From assembly GCA_051877705.1 (NCBI GenBank), contig JBJEJD010000011.1, forward strand, positions 1-25,545: a stretch of 25,545 nucleotides of DNA, read 5' to 3'. The notes under the pieces are model-generated. The model was not told the DNA's origin. It did no database searches and worked only from the letters and a program-made list of their open reading frames with translations. The first letter of the stretch is position 1. The number at the start of each line of letters is the position of its first letter. This document shows, piece after piece, positions 1 to 6,887 of this stretch. A program made the position numbers and the translations under genes. This DNA is from Coprococcus_A sp051877705 (GTDB taxonomy: Bacteria; Bacillota; Clostridia; Lachnospirales; Lachnospiraceae).

Positions 1-314
1 AGCGTATGCTTCGGCAGATATACCTTCGATACAATCGGTTTATTCCTCTTCACCATTCGCACGGAACTCTTGATACAGCGGTTAAAAAAGTCCCATATAG
101 CCAATCCCAGGAAAATGTAGATATTATAATACAATTCCTTGCGATCAAGCATATACCCAAAAATAAATGCGTAGATCAACATAAAACAAAAAGGCTCCAA
201 AATCCACCAGAGCCAGTTCAGATATGAATTGGCGACCTCTGTTTTAAGCTGGGATTTTGCTGAATACACTGTATAATTCCAGTATTTCTTAGTGTCTGCA
301 ATAAATCGACTCAC
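1..314 (-). CDS. ABC-2 type polysaccharide export permease, N-terminal part
   Basis: The left window edge cuts this leftward gene; 104 codons are visible. The start is a GTG at 314 preceded by GGGAGGG at suitable spacing. The protein begins VSRFIADTKKYWNYT, followed by an amphipathic stretch (SQLKTEVANSYLNWLWW) and a membrane segment (LEPFCFMLIYAFIFGYML). After a second hydrophobic run comes NKPIVSKVYLPK, a cytoplasmic-loop motif typical of Wzm/TagG-type permeases that export O-antigen, capsule or teichoic acid chains with an ATPase partner. The family assignment rests on this N-terminal pattern; the substrate is unknown. The gene diverges from a CpsB-type phosphatase, which fits a surface-polysaccharide locus continuing to the left. 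Confidence 0.75.
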   Translation of the reverse strand, partial: MSRFIADTKKYWNYTVYSAKSQLKTEVANSYLNWLWWILEPFCFMLIYAFIFGYMLDRKELYYNIYIFLGLAIWDFFNRCIKSSVRMVKRNKPIVSKVYLPKHT

Positions 315-378
315 TTTATCCCTCCCGCAAGACCGGAAAATTCAGTCATTGCCTTTATTTCTTAAATATTCATTGATA

Positions 379-407
379 ATCATACTATATCTTTTTCAAG
401 AAATCAA
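379..407 (-). promoter_or_regulatory. Predicted promoter of the permease gene
   Basis: On the minus strand TTGATT (402-407) and TATGAT (379-384) are separated by 17 bp, a good sigma-A match. It would give a leader of about 60 nt ahead of the GTG start at 314. Confidence 0.5.
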
Positions 408-444
408 CCGATTTAGCATCGTTATACATTAACCCGTTCAGTAT

Positions 445-489
445 TGCTATAATTTATATCTTTTTTTATAACTTAATCTATGCTATGAT
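445..489 (+). promoter_or_regulatory. Two tandem extended -10 elements before the phosphatase gene
   Basis: Two extended -10 boxes of the TGnTATAAT type lie 36 bp apart: TGCTATAAT at 445-453 and TGCTATGAT at 481-489. Neither has a strong -35, which is tolerated when the TGn extension is present. The second would leave only a short leader before the ATG at 525. Confidence 0.4.
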
Positions 490-524
490 AAATTTAAACT
501 GTTTTCATTTAAGGAGTTTTTTTG

Positions 525-1295
525 ATGATCGATATACATATTCATATATTGCCGGGTATTGATGACGGATCCCCGTCTTTGGAAGACAGTCTGTATATGG
601 CTGACATCGCCGCGTCCAGCGGCGTTGATACCATCATTATGACTCCCCACTGCAATATTCCTGATTATTATGACAATTATTACAGCCTTCAGCTGATGCG
701 GGCTTTCAGCGAACTGAAAAAAGCCCTGGAACAGGCCCGCATACCCGTTCAGGTACTGCCGGGCATGGAAATTTTCACCACCCCGGATATATCTTCTCTG
801 ATTCAGAACCGGAAGGTCATTGGCCTGAACTTTTCAAGATATATACTTGTAGAATTTAACTTTGGTGCCGATGCACAATGGATGACTGACAGACTGAGTG
901 AAATTCTCAGAACCGGAAAGACACCGATAATTGCCCATCCGGAACGCTATGACTGTACCTTTGAGCAGCCTCAGACCGCTGTCATCTGGGCAGAGATGGG
1001 TTGCCTCCTCCAGTGCAATAAAGGCAGCTTCCTTGGCAGCTTTGGACGCCAGGTTGAAGAGACCGCCCATATGCTGCTGGATCACCGTCTTGTATCCTTT
1101 ATTGCCAGCGATGCTCACAGAACCAATGTCCGCACGCCAAATATGCGTGAGATATACCAGTACATATCCAGCCAGTATTCTGAAGAAACAGCAATGTCCC
1201 TCATGAACAACAACCCACTTCGTCTATGCAGAAACGAAGATATCATTCAAACGGACTTCATTCCTTTTGAAACTCAGCAGTATTGGAAAATCTAA
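525..1295 (+). CDS. CpsB/YwqE-type PHP-domain tyrosine-protein phosphatase
   Basis: This is a manganese-dependent phosphatase of the PHP family that removes phosphate from bacterial tyrosine kinases controlling capsule or exopolysaccharide chain length. The 256-residue length is usual for CpsB/CapC/YwqE. Metal ligands are all in place: H5 and H7 in IDIHIHILPG with D13-D14, H42 in TPHC, E82 in GMEIF, H138 in AHPER, and D196/H198 in SDAHR. I chose the ATG at 525 (AAGGAG at 511-516, 8-nt spacing) over the TTG three bases earlier. It is divergent from a polysaccharide export permease, which supports a surface-polysaccharide role. No kinase partner is visible in the window, so the target is inferred. 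Confidence 0.9.
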   Translation: MIDIHIHILPGIDDGSPSLEDSLYMADIAASSGVDTIIMTPHCNIPDYYDNYYSLQLMRAFSELKKALEQARIPVQVLPGMEIFTTPDISSLIQNRKVIGLNFSRYILVEFNFGADAQWMTDRLSEILRTGKTPIIAHPERYDCTFEQPQTAVIWAEMGCLLQCNKGSFLGSFGRQVEETAHMLLDHRLVSFIASDAHRTNVRTPNMREIYQYISSQYSEETAMSLMNNNPLRLCRNEDIIQTDFIPFETQQYWKI

Positions 1296-1387
1296 CCAGT
1301 TCAACTGTAACAATTGGATAATTTTATGGATAAATTTCTTTTGATTTTAGCAACACTTTCCATTAAATTTATGATATTATAAGTTTA

Positions 1388-1430
1388 TAAAAGGCAACGG
1401 AGTCTACTCGTTGCCTTTTTTTGTTTTTTT
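1388..1430 (+). terminator. Rho-independent terminator
   Basis: AAGGCAACG and CGTTGCCTT pair around a 9-nt loop and are followed by a long T-rich run. It lies about 95 bp past the phosphatase stop and ahead of the next gene, so it most likely ends the phosphatase transcript. It could also attenuate a transcript entering the ParB-like gene. Confidence 0.8.
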
Positions 1431-1476
1431 CAAATATCGATCAATATTTATTTTTTATAACAGGAGAACAGTTTTT

Positions 1477-1851
1477 ATGAGACAGAAATATCATTTTGCA
1501 ACTGAAAATGGCATCCTGATATGGGACATTACTTCCATCCTTGAAGACATTGAAAATCATCCGGGCAATTATACCGTACGTTATCTGCCTACCAATCTTC
1601 TGACAGATCACAATGAATCCAGGGTCAGCCATACCCGGGCCATGGCCACTGATATTTCAAAGCCTCTGGTCGTCGCTGAACTGTCAGAAGGACATATGCT
1701 TCTGATCGACGGTAATCACCGCCTCTATAAGGCAGAAACACTTGGAATGGAAAATGTTCCCTGCTACTATCTCACCCAGAAACAGCAGCAGCATTTTATC
1801 GTCCATTTCCGTCCGGCAGAATATGACAGAATCGTTGCCTGCGTATCCTAA
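1477..1851 (+). CDS. Small ParB/sulfiredoxin-fold protein
   Basis: The product is 124 residues. The start is the ATG at 1477 with AGGAG at 1462-1466; a longer in-frame reading would begin inside the terminator and is rejected. The recognisable part is PLVVAELSEGHMLLIDGNHR (63-82), followed by LYKAETLG, which matches the ParB N-terminal/sulfiredoxin fold, where the D-G-N-H-R segment forms the nucleotide or phosphate-binding turn. There is no DNA-binding helix-turn-helix or ParA partner, so it is not a chromosome-partitioning ParB. The gene stands alone, convergent with larE 19 bp away. Function is unknown; a nucleotide-binding or hydrolysing activity is a guess from the fold. Confidence 0.7.
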   Translation: MRQKYHFATENGILIWDITSILEDIENHPGNYTVRYLPTNLLTDHNESRVSHTRAMATDISKPLVVAELSEGHMLLIDGNHRLYKAETLGMENVPCYYLTQKQQQHFIVHFRPAEYDRIVACVS

Positions 1852-1870
1852 CTGACTGCTGTTTGCTATT

Positions 1871-2680
1871 TTATTTTTGAATGTTGATATCCATACTTCC
1901 TGAACGGAATCCTTCCACATCCAGCGTAATATAGGCAAATCCCAGTTCTTTCATTTTACAGACGATATCCTGGGATTTTGCCAGAAGATCTGCAAATCGT
2001 TCCTTCTCAACTTCTATGCGCAGAATGTCGCCATGGACCCTGAGACGTACAACAGCAAAACCCTGCTGCTGCATCCATCTTTCACCGGCATCCACCTTCT
2101 CCAGAAGTTCGAAGGATATCTCTGTTCCATAGGGAAGCCTTGTAGCCAGACACGGAGATGATGGACGGCTGGCGCAGGAAAGCCCCATCTCTGCAGCAAT
2201 CTCTCTGACCTGGGCTTTTGTGATTCCCAGCTCTGCCAGCGGGCTCAGAACTCCCAGCTCACGAACCGCACGGGTCCCCGGACGATATACAAGCAGATCA
2301 TCTGCATTGTTCCCCTCCAGTACCGTATCTATTCCTTTCTCCCGGGCAAATGCCAGCAGATGTTCAAATAAGTATTTCTTACAGATATAACATCTGTCCA
2401 CCGGATTGTTAAGAATTGCCGGATTGTCCAGCTCATTGACATAGATCACATGATGCAGAGCACCCGCTTCCTTTGCCACCCTTTTTGCTTCAGGCAGATC
2501 AGCCTTCGGATGCAGTCTCGTCTCAAAGGTCACCGCATAGACCTTCTTCCCGAAAAAGGATGCCGCCTCACAGGCTGCCTTTAAAATAACAGAACTGTCC
2601 ACACCACCGGAAAAGGCAACACACACATCGCTGCTGCATATATTCTTCATGTAATCCAATAAGCGAGTTGTATTTTCCAT
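1871..2680 (-). CDS. larE: LarE, sulfur transferase for nickel-pincer cofactor
   Basis: LarE is an ATP-dependent enzyme that adenylylates the carboxylates of pyridinium-3,5-biscarboxylate mononucleotide and replaces them with thiocarboxylates. Its 269 residues carry the PP-loop SGGVDSS (24-30) near the N-terminus. Three cysteines stand out: C97 and C100 in DRCYICK and C177 in SSPCLATR. The last aligns with the sacrificial cysteine of single-cysteine LarE, but the CxxC plus C set is the signature of the [4Fe-4S] type characterised in Thermotoga, in which the cluster carries the sulfur and the enzyme can turn over. The start is an ATG with GGGAGG 7 nt upstream. It is the last gene of larB-larC-larE, 20 bp after larC. 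Confidence 0.93.
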   Translation of the reverse strand: MENTTRLLDYMKNICSSDVCVAFSGGVDSSVILKAACEAASFFGKKVYAVTFETRLHPKADLPEAKRVAKEAGALHHVIYVNELDNPAILNNPVDRCYICKKYLFEHLLAFAREKGIDTVLEGNNADDLLVYRPGTRAVRELGVLSPLAELGITKAQVREIAAEMGLSCASRPSSPCLATRLPYGTEISFELLEKVDAGERWMQQQGFAVVRLRVHGDILRIEVEKERFADLLAKSQDIVCKMKELGFAYITLDVEGFRSGSMDINIQK

Positions 2681-2700
2681 TACAGGACCTCCCTTTATTC

Positions 2701-4265
2701 TTATTCCGTTACATCTGCTTCGCAGGCTGCCTGATAGACTATTTTAAACGGAACACCCGCTGCCTCACAGACTTCTTTTACACTTTCATATTCAGGATAA
2801 CGGTAAATGTTGCCATCCTTCTCACAAATCTTCAGTTCTACTGCACCATAAACTGTCTTTGCCTTTGCCGCGCGGCGTTTAAGAATCGTCCGCTCTACCG
2901 GGTATTTGCGAATACCGATAGTCGTTGTTTCACTGAAAATAATTTCTTCCATTTTCTCTATCATGTCGCGGGTACATAACACTCCCAGCATATAGGCCGG
3001 ACGGTTTTTCTTCATGTATATAGGAAGATAATAGACATCTCTTGCTCCTGCGGCCAGCAGTCTGTCCATTGTATAACCAAGTACCTCCCCCGAACAGTCA
3101 TCTATATTGCTTTCCAGCTTCCAGATATCCTCGCCTGTTCCCTGAACACCCTCTGCCGTACCTTCTGTAGCCTCCAGCAGCATGGCTCTCAGAACATTTG
3201 CCTTCGGGAAGTCTTTCTTACCTGCACCAAGACCGATCTTTACCAGATGATAATTCTCCGGAAGTCTGTCCGATGTACGTAATGCTGCCGCAATGGCTGC
3301 TCCTGTCGGTGTCACCATCTCTCCCTGAGCGTCTGTTATCTTCATCGGCAGATGATTGGCAGCCACAATATTAGCTGTCGCAGGTACCGGAACCGGCATC
3401 ATGCCGTGCTGACAACGAACATGTCCGCTTCCCTCATAAAGCTCAGACACAACTATATCGTCCACACCCAAATTGTCCACACATACAGCCACACTGATAA
3501 TATCTACAATAGAATCAATAGCACCTACTTCATGGAAATGAACCTGGTCAATCGGAAGACCATGGGCCTTTGATTCAGCCTCTGCAACAATCATAAACAT
3601 TTTTTTAGCCAGTTCTTTTACATGCTCATTTTCCAATCGGTCAATCACCGCAAAAACATCATGGATATTACGGTGAACATGGGCATGATGATGGCCGTGG
3701 CTATGTTCATGATCATGGTGATGATCGTGGTCATGCTCATGATCATGGTGATGATCGTGGTCATGCTCATGATCGTGATGATGATCGTGGTCATGCTCAT
3801 GATCATGATGATGATCGTGGTCATGCTCATGATCGTGATGATGATCGTGGTCATGCTCATNNNNNNNNNNNNNNNNNNNNNNNNNNNNNNNNNNNNNNNN
3901 NNNNNNNNNNNNNNNNNNNNNNNNNNNNNNNNNNNNNNNNNNNNNNNNNNNNNNNNNNNNTGATGATGATCGTGGTCATGCTCATGATCGTGATGATGAT
4001 CGTGGTCATGCTCATGGTCGTGATGATGATCATGCATATGCCCCTCGTCATATTCCGGCTGTTCCGGAATCAGCACATCGAAATCACAGGCATCAATACC
4101 ACATTTGCTGCTTCTGCCAATCTTCACCTCATATCCGTCTACATGCAATGAATCCAGTGCCTGCATCAGCACTTTCTTATCAGCTCCCAGATCCAGCAAT
4201 GCTCCCACTGTCATATCACCGCTAATACCGGAAAAACACTCCAGATATAATACTCTTTTACTCAT
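2701..4265 (-). CDS. larC: LarC, nickel-inserting cyclometallase, interrupted by an assembly gap
   Basis: LarC inserts nickel into the dithiocarboxylate nucleotide using CTP, the last step of nickel-pincer cofactor synthesis. The N-terminus (YLECFSGISGDMTVGALLDL) and the part after the His-rich tract (RNIHDVFAVIDRLENEHVKE, then AEAESKAHG) are diagnostic. Between them lies a long His/Asp/Glu tract built from 30-bp repeats and broken by 100 N. The halves appear in different frames only because the N count is arbitrary: repeat register on both sides requires a true gap of 5+30k bases, which also restores one frame. So this is read as a single gene rather than the larC1/larC2 frameshift pair known in Lactobacillus. 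The visible parts give about 101 and 386 codons, more than usual because of the tract. The ATG overlaps the larB stop by one base. Confidence 0.88.
3721..4025 (-). repeat. 30-bp in-frame minisatellite coding a His-rich metal-binding tract
   Basis: Four full 30-bp units are visible from 3721 to 3840, a partial one runs to 3860, and two more full units lie at 3966-3995 and 3996-4025 beyond the gap. On the coding strand each unit encodes ten residues of the pattern HDHHHDHEHD, with variation limited to one or two bases per unit. Degenerate units extend to about 3675 (ending SHGHHHAHVHR). Because the unit is a multiple of three, copy-number change keeps the larC frame open. The tract would bind nickel or similar metals. 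Confidence 0.9.
3861..3960. other. Assembly gap (100 N) inside the larC repeat
   Basis: Exactly 100 N within a tandem repeat marks a scaffold join of unknown length. The 30-bp register leaves 20 bases of a unit on the left and 5 on the right, so the true length should be 5, 35, 65, 95 or another 5+30k value. Confidence 0.9.
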
Positions 4266-5047
4266 TATTCTTCCCCTTTACTTGATTTCTCATCTGGTAT
4301 ATAAGATTTAACAGCCAGCCGGTTGATCTGCGTACCTATATAACCGGCGCCGTAACCATTATCAATATTTACAACTGTAATACCGTTAGAACAGGAATTC
4401 AACATTGTCAAAAGAGCTGACAATCCACCAAAATTCGCGCCATACCCAACAGATGTCGGCACAGCTATGACCGGCACCTCCACCAGTCCTGCCAGCACTC
4501 CGCCAAGCGCTCCTTCCATACCGGCAACAGCAATAACACAATTGGCTTTTCTGATATCCTCCAGCTTGGCGAATAATCTGTGAATACCAGCAACACCCAC
4601 ATCATAAAATCTGTCCACACGGGTTCCAAAATATTCTGCCACCTGCGCTGCCTCCTCAGCAACGGCAATATCCGCCGTTCCCGCCGTACACACTGCAATT
4701 CTTCCAATCTTCTCTTTGCCCGGCTTCTCAATCTTCAAAATTCTTGACAGCGGATCGTAAACCACCTCCGGTATCACAGCCCTTACCAGATCATATTGTG
4801 CCTGAGATGCCCTGGTACCCAGTACCTCCGTATCCTTTTCATAAAACGTCTTAAAAATCTTTAATAAATGTTCATCGGATTTGCCGCTGCAGAAAATAAC
4901 TTCTCCGAATCCCGATCGGATCTGCCGATGATGATCCAGCTTGGCAAATCCCAGATCTTCATAAGGCAGCTGTTTCAGCTTTTCTGCTGCATCCGCTAAA
5001 GACACCTTATCATTCTTCACATCCTCCAGCAATTTCATGACATCCAT
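4265..5047 (-). CDS. larB: LarB, pyridinium-3,5-biscarboxylate mononucleotide synthase
   Basis: LarB carboxylates nicotinate adenine dinucleotide at C5 and cleaves it, giving the precursor of the nickel-pincer cofactor. The 260-residue protein has the PurE-like C-terminal half typical of the family: IAVCTAGTADIAVAEEA, then DVGVAGIHRL, VAGMEGALGGVLAGLV and VPTSVGYGANFGGLSALL. The N-terminal half contains the conserved LDHHRQIRSGFGEVIFC. The start is the ATG at 5047 with AAGGAG at 5058-5063; a nearby ATG at 5054 is out of frame. It is the first gene of the operon, followed directly by larC (TAATG overlap), and lies 49 bp behind the leader terminator. Confidence 0.95.
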   Translation of the reverse strand: MDVMKLLEDVKNDKVSLADAAEKLKQLPYEDLGFAKLDHHRQIRSGFGEVIFCSGKSDEHLLKIFKTFYEKDTEVLGTRASQAQYDLVRAVIPEVVYDPLSRILKIEKPGKEKIGRIAVCTAGTADIAVAEEAAQVAEYFGTRVDRFYDVGVAGIHRLFAKLEDIRKANCVIAVAGMEGALGGVLAGLVEVPVIAVPTSVGYGANFGGLSALLTMLNSCSNGITVVNIDNGYGAGYIGTQINRLAVKSYIPDEKSSKGEE

Positions 5048-5095
5048 AATCCATAGACTCCTTCCCCTTCATCAAGCGGTATATTACAGAATAAC

Positions 5096-5176
5096 AAAAA
5101 AGCCACGCAAACGCATACAAAGACCCATATGTTCCCGCAAACATACGGCTTCTGTGACTGTATACGCCTTCGTGGC
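5096..5176 (-). terminator. Conditional terminator in the lar leader
   Basis: On the minus strand GCCACG (5171-5176) pairs with CGTGGC (5102-5107), and GCGTATAC (5160-5167) pairs with GTATGCGT (5111-5118). Six T follow immediately. An inner hairpin, CCGTATGTT with AACATATGG (5125-5148), sits in the loop. It lies before larB, between its promoter and its start codon, so it can only act as an attenuator. Confidence 0.75.
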
Positions 5177-5231
5177 CTGCACTCATCATTGTCGAAATCA
5201 ACATCCCCGCCGGCTTCGTACCGGCCTGCTT
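5096..5231 (-). promoter_or_regulatory. Structured leader RNA of the lar operon, candidate riboswitch
   Basis: The transcript from the 5237-5265 promoter begins near 5230 and folds strongly before reaching larB. Visible elements in order: AGCAGGCC; a hairpin GCCGGT/GCCGGC; the purine run GGGGAT; a hairpin GTTG/CGAC; then GTGCAGGCC, which repeats the first element; then the terminator arms. GCGTATAC can pair either with GTATGTTTGC (5137-5146), holding the arm away, or with GTATGCGT (5111-5118), completing the terminator. Such mutually exclusive pairing is the hallmark of a switch. The purine-rich junctions, the two GCAGG elements and the nickel pathway downstream suggest the NiCo (czcD) class, but I could not build its closing helix or match its consensus throughout. 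It may be another or a new class. Confidence 0.6.
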
Positions 5232-5236
5232 CTAAT

Positions 5237-5265
5237 ATTCTAGCATATCTCCCGACATGCGTCAA
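5237..5265 (-). promoter_or_regulatory. Promoter of the lar operon
   Basis: TTGACG (5260-5265) and TAGAAT (5237-5242) on the minus strand are 17 bp apart, with a TGC extension before the -10. This is one of the best sigma-A matches in the window. It lies between the aspartokinase stop and the structured leader, so larBCE has its own transcript. Confidence 0.75.
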
Positions 5266-5320
5266 TTAAGATTGCCCCGGCGGTTATTTTATTTCATACT
5301 GGCTTTATGCAAATCCAGTT

Positions 5321-6643
5321 TTATTGGTCTTTATTCGTGATAAATGCATCATATATCACTCTGATGGCATCCTCAAAATACTTTTCCTTAACACCGATAA
5401 TAATGTTCAACTCACTGGAACCCTGGTCAATCATCTTAATATTGATATTGGCTTTTGCCAATGCATCAAACACTTTGCTTGCAACACCGCGTGTATCCCT
5501 CATTCCGCGGCCAACAACAGCAATCAGTGCCAGACCGGATTCCAGATCCAGCAGATCAGGATGTACTGCACGATGAATTCCGGAGATTACCTGCTGCTCC
5601 TTATGTTCAAACTCTGACTGATGAACAAATACAGTCATCGTATCGACCCCTGATGGCATATGCTCAAATGACAGATTGTTATCCTCAAATACCTGGAGAA
5701 CTTTTCTGCCAAAACCAATCTCAGAATTCATCATATCCTTCTCAATATTCAGAGAAGCAAAACCTTTCTTGCCGGCAACACCCGTAATGGTATATTTCGG
5801 CTTACGGCATGTACTCTCCACGATCAACGTACCATTGTCATTCGGGCAATTGGTATTGCGGATCTGGATCGGAATACCCTCCTTACGGACAGGGAAGATC
5901 GCATCCTCGTGAAGAACCGTTGCTCCCATATAGGACAACTCACGCAGTTCCTTGTATGTAATCGTCTCAATAGCCTCCGGATTATCAATGATTCTTGGAT
6001 CCGCAATAAGGAAACCTGACACATCCGTCCAATTCTCATAAAGATCAGCACGTACAGCCTTGGCAACAATAGAGCCTGTAATATCAGAACCACCTCTGGA
6101 GAAAGTCGTGACCACACCATTGTCCTGGGCGCCATAGAATCCTGGAATGACAGCATATTCTACATCCTTCAGTCTGGAAGACAGAATCAGGTCTGTCCTG
6201 TCAGACTCAAAATTGCCTGCATCATCGAAACGAATAACAGTAGCAGCATCCACAAATTCAAAGCCCAGATATTTTGCCAGCACGATACCATTCAGATATT
6301 CACCTCTGGAAGCCGCGTAATTCCTGCCTGCTTTTAACAGAAACTGTTCACGGATAGCTTCAAATTCATCATTCAGGGACAAATCAAGTCCCAATCCCTC
6401 TATAATCTCATCATAACGTGCCTTGATAGCCGCCAGTGCCTCATCAAAATTCTCACCGGCATCAGCCAGATCATAGCAGGCATATAACATGTCTGTAACC
6501 TTTGTATCGCCATCAAAACGTTTACCTGGTGCAGAAGGTACCACATATCTTCTGTGGGGATCCGCATGAATAATATCTGCAACCTTTTTGAACTGTTCGG
6601 CACTTGCCAGCGAACTGCCGCCAAACTTTACAACAATCTTCAT
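5321..6643 (-). CDS. lysC: Aspartate kinase
   Basis: It phosphorylates aspartate, the first step toward lysine/diaminopimelate, threonine and methionine. The start is the ATG at 6643 (MKIVVKFGGSS) with GGAGG upstream; a longer in-frame reading to 6712 lacks a ribosome site. The 440 residues comprise an amino-acid kinase domain with KFGGSS (6-11), the SRGGSDITGS substrate and nucleotide region and DPRIIDNPEAI, followed by two ACT-type regulatory repeats, the second ending in KMIDQGSSELNIIIGV. No homoserine dehydrogenase is fused. It is monocistronic. The leader of about 110 nt shows no lysine-riboswitch core, so control is probably allosteric. dapF of the same pathway is at 21731-22615. Confidence 0.95.
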   Translation of the reverse strand: MKIVVKFGGSSLASAEQFKKVADIIHADPHRRYVVPSAPGKRFDGDTKVTDMLYACYDLADAGENFDEALAAIKARYDEIIEGLGLDLSLNDEFEAIREQFLLKAGRNYAASRGEYLNGIVLAKYLGFEFVDAATVIRFDDAGNFESDRTDLILSSRLKDVEYAVIPGFYGAQDNGVVTTFSRGGSDITGSIVAKAVRADLYENWTDVSGFLIADPRIIDNPEAIETITYKELRELSYMGATVLHEDAIFPVRKEGIPIQIRNTNCPNDNGTLIVESTCRKPKYTITGVAGKKGFASLNIEKDMMNSEIGFGRKVLQVFEDNNLSFEHMPSGVDTMTVFVHQSEFEHKEQQVISGIHRAVHPDLLDLESGLALIAVVGRGMRDTRGVASKVFDALAKANINIKMIDQGSSELNIIIGVKEKYFEDAIRVIYDAFITNKDQ

Positions 6644-6755
6644 CTCTCTATTTCCTCCATATATCCTGTGTAATGACTGCCCTTCGCTCCTGACAGCTCT
6701 ATTTCTGACCAAGTCAGCTCTTTCCCGCTTTACGCAGTTAAAGGCTCTGCTTTAT

Positions 6756-6783
6756 AAAATACACTATTTTAGCGGATAATCAA
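6756..6783 (-). promoter_or_regulatory. Possible promoter of the aspartokinase gene
   Basis: TTGATT (6778-6783) and TATTTT (6756-6761) are spaced by 16 bp on the minus strand in an AT-rich divergent region. The -10 is imperfect, so this is tentative. Confidence 0.35.
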
Positions 6784-6887
6784 GTATTTTTTTTAATTTT
6801 CCTGATTTTCCACTGGATTTTATGAATATATATGCTAATATAACAATTATATTTTTAATTTACTGCTTTAAAGAGGAGACATCAAAC

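Noticed and set aside
1411..1476. Longer N-terminus of the ParB-like protein starting at a TTG
   Set aside because: It starts within the terminator arm and has no ribosome site; the ATG at 1477 has AGGAG.
3721..4025. Regular 30-bp repeats resembling a CRISPR array
   Set aside because: There are no spacers; the units are head-to-tail, coding and in frame with larC.
3645..4265. larC split into two genes with a frameshift
   Set aside because: The split depends on the 100-N filler. Repeat register predicts a gap length that joins both halves in one frame.
6644..6760. Lysine riboswitch before aspartokinase
   Set aside because: The leader is only about 110 nt and lacks the conserved lysine-riboswitch core.
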